Assembly: GCA_021234155.1 (NCBI GenBank) | Contig: JAJEKV010000021.1 | Location: forward strand, 11,213,523 to 11,277,522 | DNA from: Isoetes taiwanensis | Lineage: Eukaryota; Streptophyta; Lycopodiopsida; Isoetales; Isoetaceae | DNA length: 64,000 nucleotides | Direction of reading: 5' to 3' | Shown: one piece after another, positions 44,909 through 56,606 of the stretch | How positions within the stretch are numbered: position 1 is the first letter of the stretch | Layout: each line of letters opens with the position of its first letter | Notes under the pieces: model-generated | The model's input: the letters and a program-made list of their open reading frames with translations, nothing else | What the model was told of the DNA's origin: nothing | Database searches by the model: none | Translations under genes and position numbers: made by a program

Positions 44909-46686
44909 ACAACTACCCCACCACTCCAAAGATGGGCCGTTAAATGCAATGCCAAATGCCACAACATTCATCAAGAATATTCACACGAGAAAATACCACC
45001 GAGGACCTCTACAAGGTAAATCATACCACATCCAGAGCAACGTAAACTATATAGCACTCATGTTCCATGCATTTCAATGTTATAGAATCCACACCTGTCT
45101 CAACTATTATATCCCATCACATATTCTGCTTATATTATCAAATACCAAGTATAGAAGTGCAAGGAGCTAAAATACACATTAAAAGCGGAACAATCATTCC
45201 CATGGCTAAATACACTTATTCCTACTCTACTACTCCCACAAATTCCCTATATCCCTTAATTCCTTAAAATATCCCATCAATTTCGCCACTAACCTGTTAA
45301 CTATGTCTATTTCCCATTTTATAGAATTACCACTTCTTTAGCTTTTGTATTATTATGGCCCTAGTGCTATATTGGACCGGGCCTAAAGGAGGGAATAGGC
45401 ACAACTTGGTCTGTCCAGGACCCCCCTTGAAGGTAGCATCCCCTAACGTAGTATCCTAAAAAGTGTGGTCCATGCCTAAAAACCTAAAGAAATATTCATG
45501 TAGGGATGAAACCTTAGGATTATAAGATTTATTAAAGTATCAGGGATACCTGACCCTGGTATCCCCTTATCTCCCAAACTGTATCAGACGAAATCAGACC
45601 AAGCGTTTGCGGCCAAAAGACAGACCGGTCGGATGGGTGCAAGACCCTGCTCAGGGAAATTCCATCCAGGCCGATTTCCAGCATCAAGGAATCGGATTTT
45701 CAGAAGCATGGCAGTACAGGGTATTGAAGCCGAAATCACAAAGTATTACTTGTCGGATTACAGGCTCCAGAATGGCAGAGCTCTACAATCAAAAGGCATT
45801 TAGAATGTCTAAAGCTGGTTTCGCATTCTATCTGGAACAACAAAAACCCAAATCCCATGTTGAGGCCGGCAACAACAGGCGAATTCCCATGCAGCAAGCT
45901 TGGATTTTTATAGCTATACGGCCGAATCTTTACAGCAAAGAACCGGATTCCTTCTATGGGAAAGACTGGAAGTGCAGACTTGGCCGAAGTCCTTATCATA
46001 GATCGAATTCCTACAGCATGGGACCGGATTAGAATGACCCGACTATCTACATGGCAGGTTATAGGCTGGTAGTTGGTGCCATGGCAGTTTACAAGCTGGT
46101 TCAAGAGCTCGTTTTCTTCTTGTTTACGTCTCTCTTAATTCTTTTATTCCTTTAAAATTGTAACCTGGAACAGACTCAAGCTCAAATCCCCACCTCTTAA
46201 TCTTGGTCTCGGATCCTTTTCGCTTAGAATCGGCTTGATTCACCGTTGCTCTTTGTTCTGATCCAGCCAGCCTTTTCTTCCTCCGTCTGTGCTTGCTTCC
46301 AACTGCTTCTGGTTTCGTTCTTATCCTTCTCTTCCTTATATACATTTTACCCACATGGCCAAAGCCATTTGGCATTACCCCATTGGTCTAGATTAAGCTA
46401 ATGGTCAAATCTTTTATAGCTTGGCTAAATGCAAAAATTAACAGTTGGCAATCTACCATAAAGCCAGGCATCCTAAGGCTCGATTAGGCATCTTCCTAAT
46501 CAGAAGGGTGTACTAGATTTAGCATGGCATCCCTTGGCACAGGTCACGAGCCTCGCTTCCCTATTTTTATGGTGCTCACTCTTTAAAGTTAAATATATTA
46601 AAGGTTTAAATAACCTTAGCTAATGGATTTCTATCGTTTAAAATGTCATTACTACAAAACAACACCAAGCTACAGGGATCGTTACA
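44909..46686 (-). repeat. 5' LTR, upstream portion
   Basis: 45948-46686 matches the 3' LTR. 44913-45947 has no partner, because the 3' LTR is truncated, but by position it should be the continuation of the same LTR. No gene is seen in it. Confidence 0.65.
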
Positions 46687-47254
46687 ATTCAAGCATCTAC
46701 ATCAAAACAGAGCACAATAGGAAGCAATAGAAAAGTTTTTCAAGCATCTGTATCAAAGCGAGCAAAAAAAAAAAAATGGAATAAAAAAGGTGTTCAAGCA
46801 TGTATCACGACCAAGACCTTGCATCATGTTGAGAGGAGGAGGATAGTTCTTTGGATCTCATGCTTCCAATTGAATTCAAAAACATTCATGTTTGTACATT
46901 GCATGCTTTCTTAAGAATAGTTGACAAGATGGCATGCTTGAGCATATTGTTTGCATGTAGCAGGACCCACGTCTTCTAGAGATGCTAGTCTTTTGGCGAA
47001 CGAAAAGGTCTTGTTTGACATGGGATTTCATGAAAGGAATTATAGAATTATATAAGATGAAAAGAAATCAGATAATATGGTATGTAAACCATTGATGGAA
47101 GATGCAAATGCTAGAAAATTTATGCCAAATGTGTAGCTAAAACAGGGAAATGGAATGCTATAGGGACCTTTTGCATGTAGAGGATGACATGACTGATCAT
47201 GATCATACAAAAAGAAAATGATGGCATGACAATCCCTTTCTGTCTTAATGCAAC
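46687..47254. other. Intergenic, no confident gene
   Basis: Repeats of TTCAAGCATCT/TTCAAGCATG occur near 46688, 46739 and 46793. The plus strand may hold the decayed start of the following relic, but it is not readable. Confidence 0.4.
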
Positions 47255-47560
47255 TCATGAGCAAGAAAGTATTTGAAGAGAATGACAAAGAAGCATTCAA
47301 GATTGTAGTTACAGACTTTACAAAGGTGTTTATAGCAACATGAGGAAAGGAGGGATTACACACTATATACATATCTTGTATGCACATGGGCCATGGTTTT
47401 CTTGAAAATATGGAACTCTTGGGATATGGAATACTAGGAGATGGAAAAAGTCCCATAAACAGGCCAAATATGCTTATTTTTTATTTACACAGCTTGGTGG
47501 CACTAGAAATACCTCTGCAGCAAATGCCAAATTAGTTTTATAGGAAGACTGTTACAAAAT
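47255..47560 (+). pseudogene. Relic of an uncharacterised transposon-like protein
   Basis: Combining frames gives KKVFEENDKEAFKIVVTDFT, KVFIAT, KEGLHTIYI, MHMGHGFLENMELLGYGILG and QAKYAYFLFTQLGGTRNTSA. The pattern of a His-rich start, an LG-like segment and a FTQLGG-type end recalls hypothetical transposon proteins in plant genomes. It is broken by a stop and at least one shift. Assignment is tentative. Confidence 0.35.
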
Positions 47561-47946
47561 TAGAGAGAAAAGAAATTTTATCCAAAGAAACAGCTTTGTC
47601 ATCAACTATAACAAAGAAATTGAGAGCTGAGATATGGTGCGCTTCTTCAGAAGATTTGAAGAATAAAACATGTCGAAGCTACTGGTAATATCCAGAAAAC
47701 ACGCTGTTAGCTCTGCTCTATGAATCTATAACTCTGACTTGTTCTATTTTAGAATTAATGCATTTGCTTTTGGAAGTAGCCTACAGAGCTATTTGATTCA
47801 CTGTGTTGTGTCCCAAATAGGCATGGAATGTTGATGGCTTATATATATCGTCTCAAACTATTTTTGCAATTCTACTCTAATTCAAAAGCCTGAAATGGCA
47901 TCTATGAAGCAATTCTAGCTGATTTTACTGGTGGACAGGATAACTT
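47561..47946. other. Intergenic, no gene seen
   Basis: AT-rich with no readable domain. Confidence 0.5.
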
Positions 47947-48077
47947 GTGTGACGTTCACCGAACCTATACGATGCTCCCATCGTATAAATATGGGAAATC
48001 CCCTCTTCCATGGCAACTATACCACCATAGAAAGGCCCTCCGCCTGACTCGAACCACTTGTGATGGGCAAGTGTCCG
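47947..48077 (-). repeat. Dispersed repeat, copy B (partner at 8187-8310)
   Basis: In inverse orientation to copy A. It contains the perfect inverted repeat TACGATG-CTCC-CATCGTA (47968-47985 region) and ends about 50 bases before a TATA box. It may be part of an LTR or promoter belonging to the frame at 48470. Confidence 0.8.
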
Positions 48078-48126
48078 GGTGAAGGACACGGAGGTGTTAT
48101 TTGTCCCACGCCTTCTATGGAAATCC

Positions 48127-48135
48127 TATATAAAG
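48127..48135 (+). promoter_or_regulatory. TATA box upstream of the frame at 48470
   Basis: TATATAAAG lies about 340 bases before the ATG at 48470, downstream of the dispersed repeat. The spacing leaves room for a long leader, as in an LTR promoter. Confidence 0.4.
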
Positions 48136-48469
48136 CACAGTTTCATTATTTACGGACTTTCCACAAGTCCATAAAATCTCAAATTAGCGCCAGTGGTAAG
48201 AATATAGGGTTTTTTCTTGAAAATATAGGGTTTTTGCTTAAAAAAGAACTCGGATTCCGTGCGGGTAGTTGACATGGCAGGCCGTGGAACCCAATGCGAA
48301 TTTTTAGATTTCGTCATTTCTTGTTATTAAAATGAGCCACAATTTCGGGAATCGTGCAAGTAGGTGAGATAGGAGGTCCCTTCATCCAGTCTCTTCATTG
48401 TCTCTTCATTCTATCTCTTCGTGCAAGCACCTTCATTCGCTCTCTTAGATTCATCTCAGGTCAATCAAA

Positions 48470-48952
48470 ATGGTCGACACAAGGCGCAGACAGGGACACA
48501 CCATCACCGAAATGCAGTCTCATATTAGTGAGGCAATCTTAGCCCATGCGAATCAGTTGCAGCTGGAGGTACAAAACGGGATGAACCAGATCTGAACGAG
48601 AGAAGTTAGCGCCCAATTCACGAAGCTCCTCGAAGGGGATGGGTTGATAAAGGATGGCGACGAGGAAGAACTCAGTAGGGTGGAGCTGGAGGACTGCCTC
48701 ATATCTTTGAAACGCTTTATTTATAGGGCAAAGGCACTGAAAAGGCTGCTGAAAATGGAGGACGTTTGGATGCACAACACGTTCCGACCTCTGTTTAAGA
48801 AGCTTTACAAGAAGCAAAGAAGACAATGCGAAGGTTTGGTAACCAAGCTCATCGCCGCCAGCGGTCACTCTCTCAAAAACTTGATGATCGGGTTTGGATC
48901 TGCATGTCGAAGTCATATTGATGAGTTCGATCCGGGGATCTTATTCAGTTGA
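48470..48952 (+). pseudogene. Helical protein with one internal stop, possibly gag-like
   Basis: ATG at 48470 gives 160 codons (MVDTRRRQGHTITEMQSHIS) with one in-frame TGA at 48593-48595. After it the same frame runs on: TKLLEGDGLIKDGDEEELSR, RFIYRAKALKRLLKMEDVW, LFKKLYKKQRRQCEGLVTKL. Predicted largely helical and charged. A CGA-to-TGA change would explain the stop. No domain is recognised; the start resembles N-terminal segments of plant Ty3 gag proteins, and an LTR-like repeat precedes it. Function unknown. Confidence 0.5.
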
Positions 48953-49177
48953 ACCGGGCATTGACTGAAGCTTTGGTCTTTTCTATTATATGTTGTCTGT
49001 TATCTAGTATGTTTGTGTTGAATTAGCCATGTCTTGTAAGACCTATGTATTTTCTTTATCTAAAAGAATACCAAACCTGTGGGTTAATAAATGTTGTAAA
49101 CATTGGAAAGTAATACCAAAAAATATTCGACATGTATTTATTTTCTTGGTCAATGTACATAAGTTTTTTCACTCAAT

Positions 49178-49303
49178 TTCATTCTAAAACATATACCTTT
49201 ATGAGAGGTGCGAAATTGGGCCACCCCAATTTGCACCCCCTCATTCTAAAACATATACATCGAGTAGGAGAGGTGCAAAATTGGGCCACCAATTTGCACC
49301 CCA
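49178..49303. repeat. Tandem pair of 63-bp units with internal palindrome
   Basis: TCATTCTAAAACATATAC starts each unit (49178 and 49241), and each contains GGTGCRAAATTGG facing CCAATTTGCACC. Two hairpins in tandem just 3' of the relic at 49404. Confidence 0.8.
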
Positions 49304-49403
49304 ATGTAGCAAAAACAGACCCCTTGTGCTTAAGGGTCCACCCCTTCAGCTGACGTAGTTGTGTGAGCAGCTTCACTTTCTTCTCCCCCTGCGTCAAACT
49401 TGC

Positions 49404-51113
49404 TTAAGGAGCTCCATCTGGGCTGACAGATTCTTCGATGGTTAGTGTAGCGTCAGGAGCATCCTTCTCAATTTCTATTTCAACATCATCCTCCTTCTCA
49501 ACTTCCTCGTCTCCAACGTCAGCCTCTTTCTCGAACTGAATCTCCTTTTCAACCACCTTTTCTTGCTCTGATGGTAGCGGGTCCACAGGTTGAGCTTCTT
49601 GTGTCTCCAAGACAAAAGAAGGTTCTTGATCCTTGAGGAGTAGCTGCTGAAACTTCGAGCTACCCTCGACCACATCTTGGGTGCACACTAGTGTAGTGCC
49701 CGCCAAAGCATTAATGTTATCCTTCTTCTTTCTAAAGAAAGACATGTCCTTTGCTCCAAAACCTGCAACCTTTATTAGATGGTCTGTGAGAGAATCTTTA
49801 GATATCCGGAGAGTGGATTGCAACTCTTGCACCGTTTGTGCAGGGAATGGACAAGGAGGTGGAGGAGTGGACACTACAGCACTTGGCTTGGAGCCGCTTG
49901 CTTTCTTTTTACCCTCTGCTATCTTTTGCAATGCACGGGCTCTCGATTTCTTCTCGTCCAGCATTACTTCGAGTTGATCAAAAATCTGAATAAGTTTAAG
50001 CTGCATATTCTCATCACTCTCAAAGGCAGTGGCTTTATACCCTTCGCACATAGCAAGCGGCCAAAGGATCCTCCGTAGAAGAAATCAAGGACACCGCCAC
50101 CCTCAAGCATAAATTTCTCGGACTAGGTATGTGCATGTCCGGAATCTAATTGATGTGGCAAAAGAGCACCCGGCGCCTCGCCACGCTCTTGTCACCCCAA
50201 GGCCGATACAACCAAGATCTTTGAAGCAAAGTACACAACCGTTAAAGTGGCATTGAAAAGAAATGGACCACGAACTCGGGTTTAAATCATGTTACCGCTG
50301 CGCACTCATGATCGGGAGGTTCTTCTCTATGTTCTCCACTTCTTTCAAGTCTTTGCGGAAACTTCAATACTCTTGAGGATGGTCGTCGTTGAAGCATAGA
50401 TTCAGGTCATTAATAGCGGGGCAGCCGCTTGGTCTCGCCACATACATTACCGTAACGAGTCTCGCAGAGTCGCGAACACGAGAGGAAGGGTTTCTCTTTT
50501 TAGCATCATGGTACGCTCCCACCCATACACGACTACCCCCGTCTATAGTCTTCATGGCGGACAAGCATTCACTCAAACGATCTGGACTGATAAAGATCGT
50601 GATCCAATATAATTGCTGGTCCGTTAGCACACTGATCTGGTCCAAGAACTTCTGGCAATCCTCCATGCTCCATTTCTTGATATTTCTGAAATCACATCCA
50701 ATAAACCGAGCAGAGGTATTGACCACATCAACTGACATCCCAAGAGGACTGACACGGTAGCATTTGAATGATTTAGATCCCTCTTCCACCAGTCCACGCA
50801 GATATTCATTAACCTTTAGGATAAGAGCCTTTGGAAGGTTAAGCTTTTCTGCCTCCTTGCGGCTATTAACCCAATCACCTACACTGTTGGCGAACATTAA
50901 CATCAAATTTTCCGTGAATATAGGATGAATTTTCCTCAAATCTGTCATGTTGTCAACATGAAGCTTCTTCACATCGTTGAGATATTTAAGGAGTGCACGC
51001 TCGACGGTGCCAATCTTCTTTAGTTCGCCTGCACGGATTTTCATGACACGCCTTCCAGTGTAATTTTTGGTGGTCTTGATGTACGTGGTGGCTGTCATAA
51101 TCTCTGTCAAGAG
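49404..51113 (-). pseudogene. Methyltransferase-like protein relic with acidic tail
   Basis: The frame 51113-50364 begins at the border of the second Ty3 element, so its 5' part is displaced or lost. It reads AGELKKIGTVERALLKYLND, DQQLYWITIFISPDRLSECL and RVWVGAYHDAKKRNPSSRVR. Frames then break (50360-50060), where VLDFFYGGSFGRLLCAKG followed by KATAFESDE looks like motifs I and II of a Rossmann methyltransferase. The last open frame (50051-49404) has a KKKASGSK linker, a Pro run and a Glu/Asp-rich tail ending SVSPDGAP. I infer a transposon-type DNA or RNA methylase; no catalytic tetrad is visible, so this is tentative. Confidence 0.4.
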
Positions 51114-53600
51114 TGTGACGTCCCCTACTCGTATACGGTGCACTCACCGTATACAAACAGGAGTTCATCTCCCATACCAGCTCCATGCTAATACAGGGCC
51201 CTCCACATGACACTGCAACCGTGTCGGGTTCCAGTGGGAAGAGTGGAAGGGTCATTGCACCCCGTCTTCCTCAGGGCCTACCTAGCTGCGGAAGCGTAAA
51301 CATACATGTCAGTAGCACATACATCAACATCATGTGACCATCTCGAAGGATGGTCCTCCACATATCTGCATAGACAAAGATCAGCACATCACATAGGGGA
51401 TCCTACCCAAGGCTCGGACTTCGAAGATGACCGACGGCTTGGGTCTCCGAGTTCATTGCGCATGAGAATTCATGGCAATGGATTTGGCTGGCATATGGGC
51501 ATGGCTTAGGGTTGTCCACTCCATCCGCCCTCCGCGGTACACACTTTGCAGAGTGGTCTCCAAAAGTGTCCGAGGGACCGATCAGCCCGCCGGATGCATA
51601 GCCAAAGGGCTATTCCCCGGGTTTCATCTCCCGCCCCGATGGGGGCAGGTAGGGATCGCCCCTCCAGGAGGTCTACATGCCGACTCAAGGTGACTAGAGG
51701 GCCACGCCTCAGATTCGACCAACCCACCGGAAAGTGTACACCACTTCACGGGGTGTCGAGCCCATGCCTTACCGCCCAAGCACTGGTAAGCCATTAGACC
51801 TAGTCACAATGACCCCCGGTAGCACTAACACACCATAGGGATCGCTCAAGAGTCGAACATCTAACCTCCTTCTCAAATACCGCCCCTTCACCCACATCCC
51901 TAGTGTGGCTCTTGTGCACGTGCCGAATCTACAAGCAGCTAAAGAGGCTACTCTAGGAGCATCAACTACAAAGCTTTAGGTCTCTACCCCCTTCCCAATA
52001 CAAGGAGTTCATAGAGATACATCATCCATATACATCACGGAAGAACTAAAGAACAAGATCTAATCTACAACATAGAGTTAGGTTCTTTAGTTAGAATCAC
52101 CTATCTAGAGATCTAGAGGGCTGTTATGGGCAATTTAATAGGCTAAACCTACTAATTCTAGGACTAAAATAGGGTTTAGACTATCTAATTGGCCAAATAC
52201 CCCATCCTTGAGAGGCTCCTCCCCGACTGAGCTCGACCATCCTCACAAAACGCCGAATCTAGAGGAACTAAGGGTGCAATTCTCCCAAATCGAGTTCGGG
52301 ATGCGGTTTTGGCCGCTTGAGGCAGCCAAAGCAGAAGTTCTCAAGCCCTAAAAATCGAAAATTGGGCTAGTTAGGGTTTTCTACCCTATATAGACAAGGG
52401 GTTGGCTAGGGTTTCCACCATCCCCTTTGGCATGTGGGATAATTGGAAATGGGCCCACTTGCCTTTAAGGGCTAGGGCGGCCAAATGTGCACACATGGAA
52501 ATGTGTGCCCACATTAATGTGTACATTGGAAAATGTGCACATTAATTGCACCTATGGGTGTGGCCCACTTGGCATGAAGTGTCCACTTGGAAATGTGTGC
52601 CCACATTAATGTGTACATTGGAAAATGTGCACATTAATAGTTGCACATATTTCCGGCAAGTTGCCCCCTAGGGCTACTCACCGGCTACACGCCAGCGCAT
52701 TACGCCGCCACCGGAGTGGCGGTAATGCTGCGACGGTGCGCAAGCACGGTATACGCCCCGGGCGCATAATCGTCCGGAACGCCACATTCTCCCCACCTTG
52801 AAATGATGTCGCCCCGCAAGATCGGGGTCTCCCCACCTTGGGATCAACCTAACCTCGCAACAACTTGATACATAACGATCGCTATTATAATTCCTACACA
52901 TTTATTAAAATTACCTTAAGGTAATATTTTTATGACATTATCACATTATTATATTATAACATAACTTATCATTTGACAATATTACTAACAGATACTCCAA
53001 AATTCACTTAACATTACGCTTTAAGTCTATCAAAATTTAAAATTAACGTCCGAGGTACTCTTCATTCCTTGCAACACATTCCAACAAAATTTGTGTTGTT
53101 GTCTTCGTAAGTTCCCACCTCCTTGCCCTCCTGGAGCTTCTAATCGGGCTCTGTGGTCGACACTACGTTAGTACCATTTAATTATTAAATAAAATTTTGG
53201 TTATATGGTGACCACCCCACCTATCTACATGGATGCATGGCTAATCTCCTACGTAGGAAGAGGGTGAATCTTCCATCATGGTCAGGGAGACAAATACCAT
53301 ATGCCGCCATGCCTACACCTCTAGTTGCCCGGTGGAGGATATCCTTCATGCGGGGGCGGGATAGATTCCTCCTATCAAAGCATATATGGGGCTAAAGGTG
53401 CTTTCCCCTATCAATGCATTCCTTCATGACCTCCTTTCTCGAGGTCGCCTACTTAAGTGCGGGGACGTAAGTAGACTTTCTAGTCTACCTTCCACTCGCC
53501 TGGCGGAAAACGGTCATGCCTACATTGACATTACACCACCCTAGAGATCACCGTAGTGGTCCCATCATCGGTAACAACGCATGCCACCCATACTAAGCGT
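51114..53600 (-). repeat. 3' LTR (right border approximate)
   Basis: The left border is fixed at TGTGACGTCCCC (51114), matching TGTGGCGTCCCC at 62848. Homology to 62848-64000 runs to about 52270, where the window ends on the other copy. The right border lies between about 52.9 and 53.6 kb; I see no clear polypurine tract to decide. It contains a direct repeat (52496-52638) and hairpins near 52698-52729 and 53577-53613. Confidence 0.75.
52496..52638 (-). repeat. Direct repeat, two 51-bp copies
   Basis: 52496-52546 and 52588-52638 are essentially identical (TGGAAATGTGTGCCCACATT ... GTGCACATTAAT). A local duplication in the LTR. Confidence 0.95.
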
Positions 53601-53613
53601 AGGTGGCATGCGT
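53577..53613. repeat. Perfect 12-bp hairpin
   Basis: ACGCATGCCACC (53577-53588) and GGTGGCATGCGT (53602-53613) with a 13-base loop, just 3' of the integrase stop on the coding strand. It could be part of the polypurine/LTR boundary structure. Confidence 0.9.
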
Positions 53614-53637
53614 AGATTAATCTTAACTACACAAGAA

Positions 53638-55185
53638 TTAACCTACACAAATCGACATGCCTGAGCCGATTTCTTCGGAGATGACCTTGCCGTCCCCATT
53701 GCTCCATAAACCGTGGATACCGCTTACTAAATCTTTCTTAAGTACCCACGCCGCTGCCTTCCACCGGGTAAGTGTTTCCACTTGACCAAATACCGAGGAA
53801 TTCTGATCTCCTCGCTTTCTTGAAAGCTTTATCAAGAATCAATTCGAACTATTTCCAAATGCTTCCTCCGCCATTTCCAACAACGTTGGCGAATCCAAGA
53901 CTTCGTCTGGATTTGGAGTATGCTTCTTCAACAAACTCACGTGGAAGACCTTATGAATCTTTAGGTGTGCTGGCAAATCTAGCTTGTAGGATTGATTACC
54001 TACTCTCTCGACTATTCTGAAAGGTCCAGCCCACCTTGGAGCAAGCTTCTTGCAATTCCCCGATCCCCGAAGCCACCGCTTCACCTTGATCTTGAGCCAA
54101 ACATCATCTCCAACTTTGAACTCTCTTACCGTTCGATGCTTGTCTACGATGCTCTTTTGTCGACTTCTTTGCCGCTAGCAGATACCCTCGAACCTCTCTT
54201 CCACAAGCCACGCCGATATCCGCCAACATCTCGCTGCGAAACTTCCACTTTTGACACCCGGTTGTGCCAAGTGTCCGAGTTAGGCATCGATAGCCGAATT
54301 GATCATAAACGGCCACATTTGATGATTCCCCGCTTGGTGCTATTGTATGCAAACTCCACCAAGTGAATAAATTCTTCCCACATACTTTTGCTTATTCCGC
54401 ATATAGTTTCGTAGCATGTCCTCTAAAATCCTCGCTATCCGCCTGGCCCGCCATCCGGTTCGAGGATGATATGCCGTTTCTCATGGATAGCTTCGCCGGA
54501 TTGTCGCAAAGAGGTCTTGCCAAAAGGCCATGAACTTCGGATCCCTCGTCGGAGATGATCTCCCTTGGCATGCCATGAAGCCCAAGATCTCTTTGGTGAA
54601 GAGCTTTGTTTGTATCCATCCCAGACCAGACGGTCCCGCAAGGCACAAAATGTGCCATCTTAGACAACTTGTCGACCACTACCATCAAGGCATCCTTCCC
54701 TCTTGCTGTCCTTGGGAGTCCTCGCGGATGAAGTCCATGCTGATTACCTCCCACTTAGCGTTTGGCAATCGCTTAATGGCTCTAATGCCCCTCGAATTGA
54801 AGTTAAGCCCGCCTTCGTCGTCTGGCGGCATAGCCGACATTCCTTGATGTAGCGAAGCTATTTGCTTCTTCATTCCTGGCCAATAATAGCCGCCGCGCAC
54901 TTTGAAATATGTTTTCATGAATCCCGCATGGCCAGCTATTAGGTCATTGTGCGTGTCGTGGAGGATCAATTTCCTTACACCCGATGATTCGGCACGCGAC
55001 AACTTGTTCTTATGGTATAACAAGTTGCCTTCTTTCTTATAATGCTTGAAGGCCTCCCGCTCTTTATCTGCTCTAGCCTCCTTAGAAAGGCTTGCCCATA
55101 CTTCCCCGAAATCCACATCCGCTGGCAAGGACTCTTCAATCCTCTTACCGGGAAGTCGCCGGATATCGCCGAAATTGCATTGCAA
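53638..55185 (-). pseudogene. Integrase with chromodomain-like C-terminus
   Basis: Zinc-binding part: KLILHDTHNDLIAGHAGFM then YYWPGMKKQIASLHQGMSAM (H-H-C-C type, one Cys uncertain). DDE core: WEVISMDFI and DALMVVVDKLSKMAHFVPC (first Asp), GMPREIISDEGSEV (second), and a shifted piece around 54450 for the third. C-terminal part 54084-53839: RWAGPFRIVERVGNQSYKLD and KIHKVFHVSLLKKHTPNPD. Beyond a stop, 53835-53638 reads KRGDQNSSVFGQVETLTRWK and WVLKKDLV, like a degraded chromodomain. It inserts element DNA; chromodomains of such elements bind modified H3 tails. Confidence 0.85.
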
Positions 55186-55189
55186 TGCA

Positions 55190-56345
55190 CTCTAGTTGTC
55201 GGGGGATGCCTTGAAAGCGCATCCGCTACCACATTGAGCTTCCCCATTGAGACTATATCAAAGTCGTATTCTTCGAGGAACTCCATCCATCTCCGGCCTC
55301 AGTTAAGGTGTGGTTTTGTGAATACATATTGAGGCTCATGGTTCAGATCCAATTGGAACTTCCTTCCCAAGAGATAATGCCTCCATATTCTTAATGCCCC
55401 GACAACCGCAAGCAACTCCCGATCGTGGCGTTGGCGGCGTCTCGGCAAGGCCGTTCATCTTCCCGGAATCATACGCTACCACACGCTCTTCTTGCATAAG
55501 CACCGCACTGTAGCTATCTTACTCGCGATGCTGTTGCTACAAGCTTATCTTTCTCCCGGTCCGGCAAGATCAAGACATTGCCGCCGAGCTTCTTTCAACA
55601 ATTCAAACCCCTTTTGGGCTTTCTTTGTGCCAATGCTCTACCCAATCTTTCACCTTCTCTCCCTCGTCCGTCATTAATCCGGGGCTGCTATCTTAGCAAA
55701 GTTCTTCACGAACTTCCCCCCGTACCCCCGCTAGACCGAGAAAACTTCCGACCTCGTGCACATTCTTCGGCGCCGGCCACTGAATGACGGCTTCAATCTT
55801 TGCAGGATCCGTCGAGATGCCTTCTGCTGAGATCACGTGACCTAGATACTCCACTTTCTCTGTTGCGAAGTGGCACTTTGACAACTTGGCGCAAACCGTG
55901 CCTCTTCAACTTCTCCAGCCTCTTCTCAAGTGTTGTAATGTGCTCTTCAAGGGATCTGCTATACACCAAAATGTCATCAAAGAAAACAATCACAAAGGTG
56001 TCTAAAACTCCCTCGAAGATGTCGCTCATGAGCCTCATGAACGCTATGGGGCATTCGATGAGCGAAAGGCATTACCGCGAACTCATAGTGCCCATACCGC
56101 CGCTCAAGGCGGTCTTATGGATATCTTCTTCCTTTATCCTGATCTGATGATAACCTCGACCTTTAAGTCGATTTTGAGAAGATCTTTGCACCTTGGAGCT
56201 GATCCATCAAGTCATCCGATCCGGGGCTGTATTTGTTCTTAATGGTGTGCTTGTTCAACCGCCTATAGTCTATGCACATCCTTAAACGCCATCCTTCTTC
56301 TTAACGAAGAGAATGGGCGCCCAAATGGCGAAACACTAGGTCTAA
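55190..56345 (-). pseudogene. Reverse transcriptase and RNase H
   Basis: RT pieces: [19 protein letters not shown] (about 56250), YGHYEFAVMPFA, MRLMSDIFEGVLDTFVIVFF followed by DDILVYSRSLEEH (FFDD intact, about 55970), MSKCHFATEKVEYLGHVISA. RNase H: AVLMQEERVVAYDSGK and WRHYLLGRKFQLDLNHEPQY, then RRWMEFLEEYDFDIV and VVADALSR joining to integrase. Multiple frame changes. Confidence 0.88.
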
Positions 56346-56606
56346 TGAAACCTAGGTCCAAAGAGCTCCCCTCAAGCTCGCTTTTAGTCTTGGCAACTCC
56401 CGGCGTTGTCATTCTATATGGAGCTTTGCTTGTTGGCTTTGTTCTCGCTCGAGTGCAATCTTAATTGACTCAACTCCCCTATATGGAGGGAGCTGCTTGA
56501 TCTCATCCGAAAGAGATCATGGAACTCCGCGATCGCTTTAGCTACTTGCTTCGCAACTTGCCGAGCACCTTGTCTTCTTTGCTTCCTTCCGATTCGCTCA
56601 CTAATC

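Larger units (their letters stand above)
33371..46686 (-). mobile_element. Ty3-type chromovirus, defective, with nested DNA transposon
   Basis: On the minus strand the order is 5' LTR (46686 leftward, with an interruption, to 37425), primer-binding site, gag, zinc knuckle, protease, reverse transcriptase, RNase H, chromodomain, then a truncated 3' LTR (34106-33371). About 735 bases at the LTR start are shared by the two LTRs. The integrase core is deleted and the polymerase has a mutated active site, so it cannot move unaided. If the nested 6.56-kb element is removed, the 5' LTR would be about 2.7 kb. Confidence 0.8.

Noticed and set aside
47040-47456. 138-codon minus-strand frame
   Set aside because: It is the antisense of a better plus-strand protein-like reading and has no domain.
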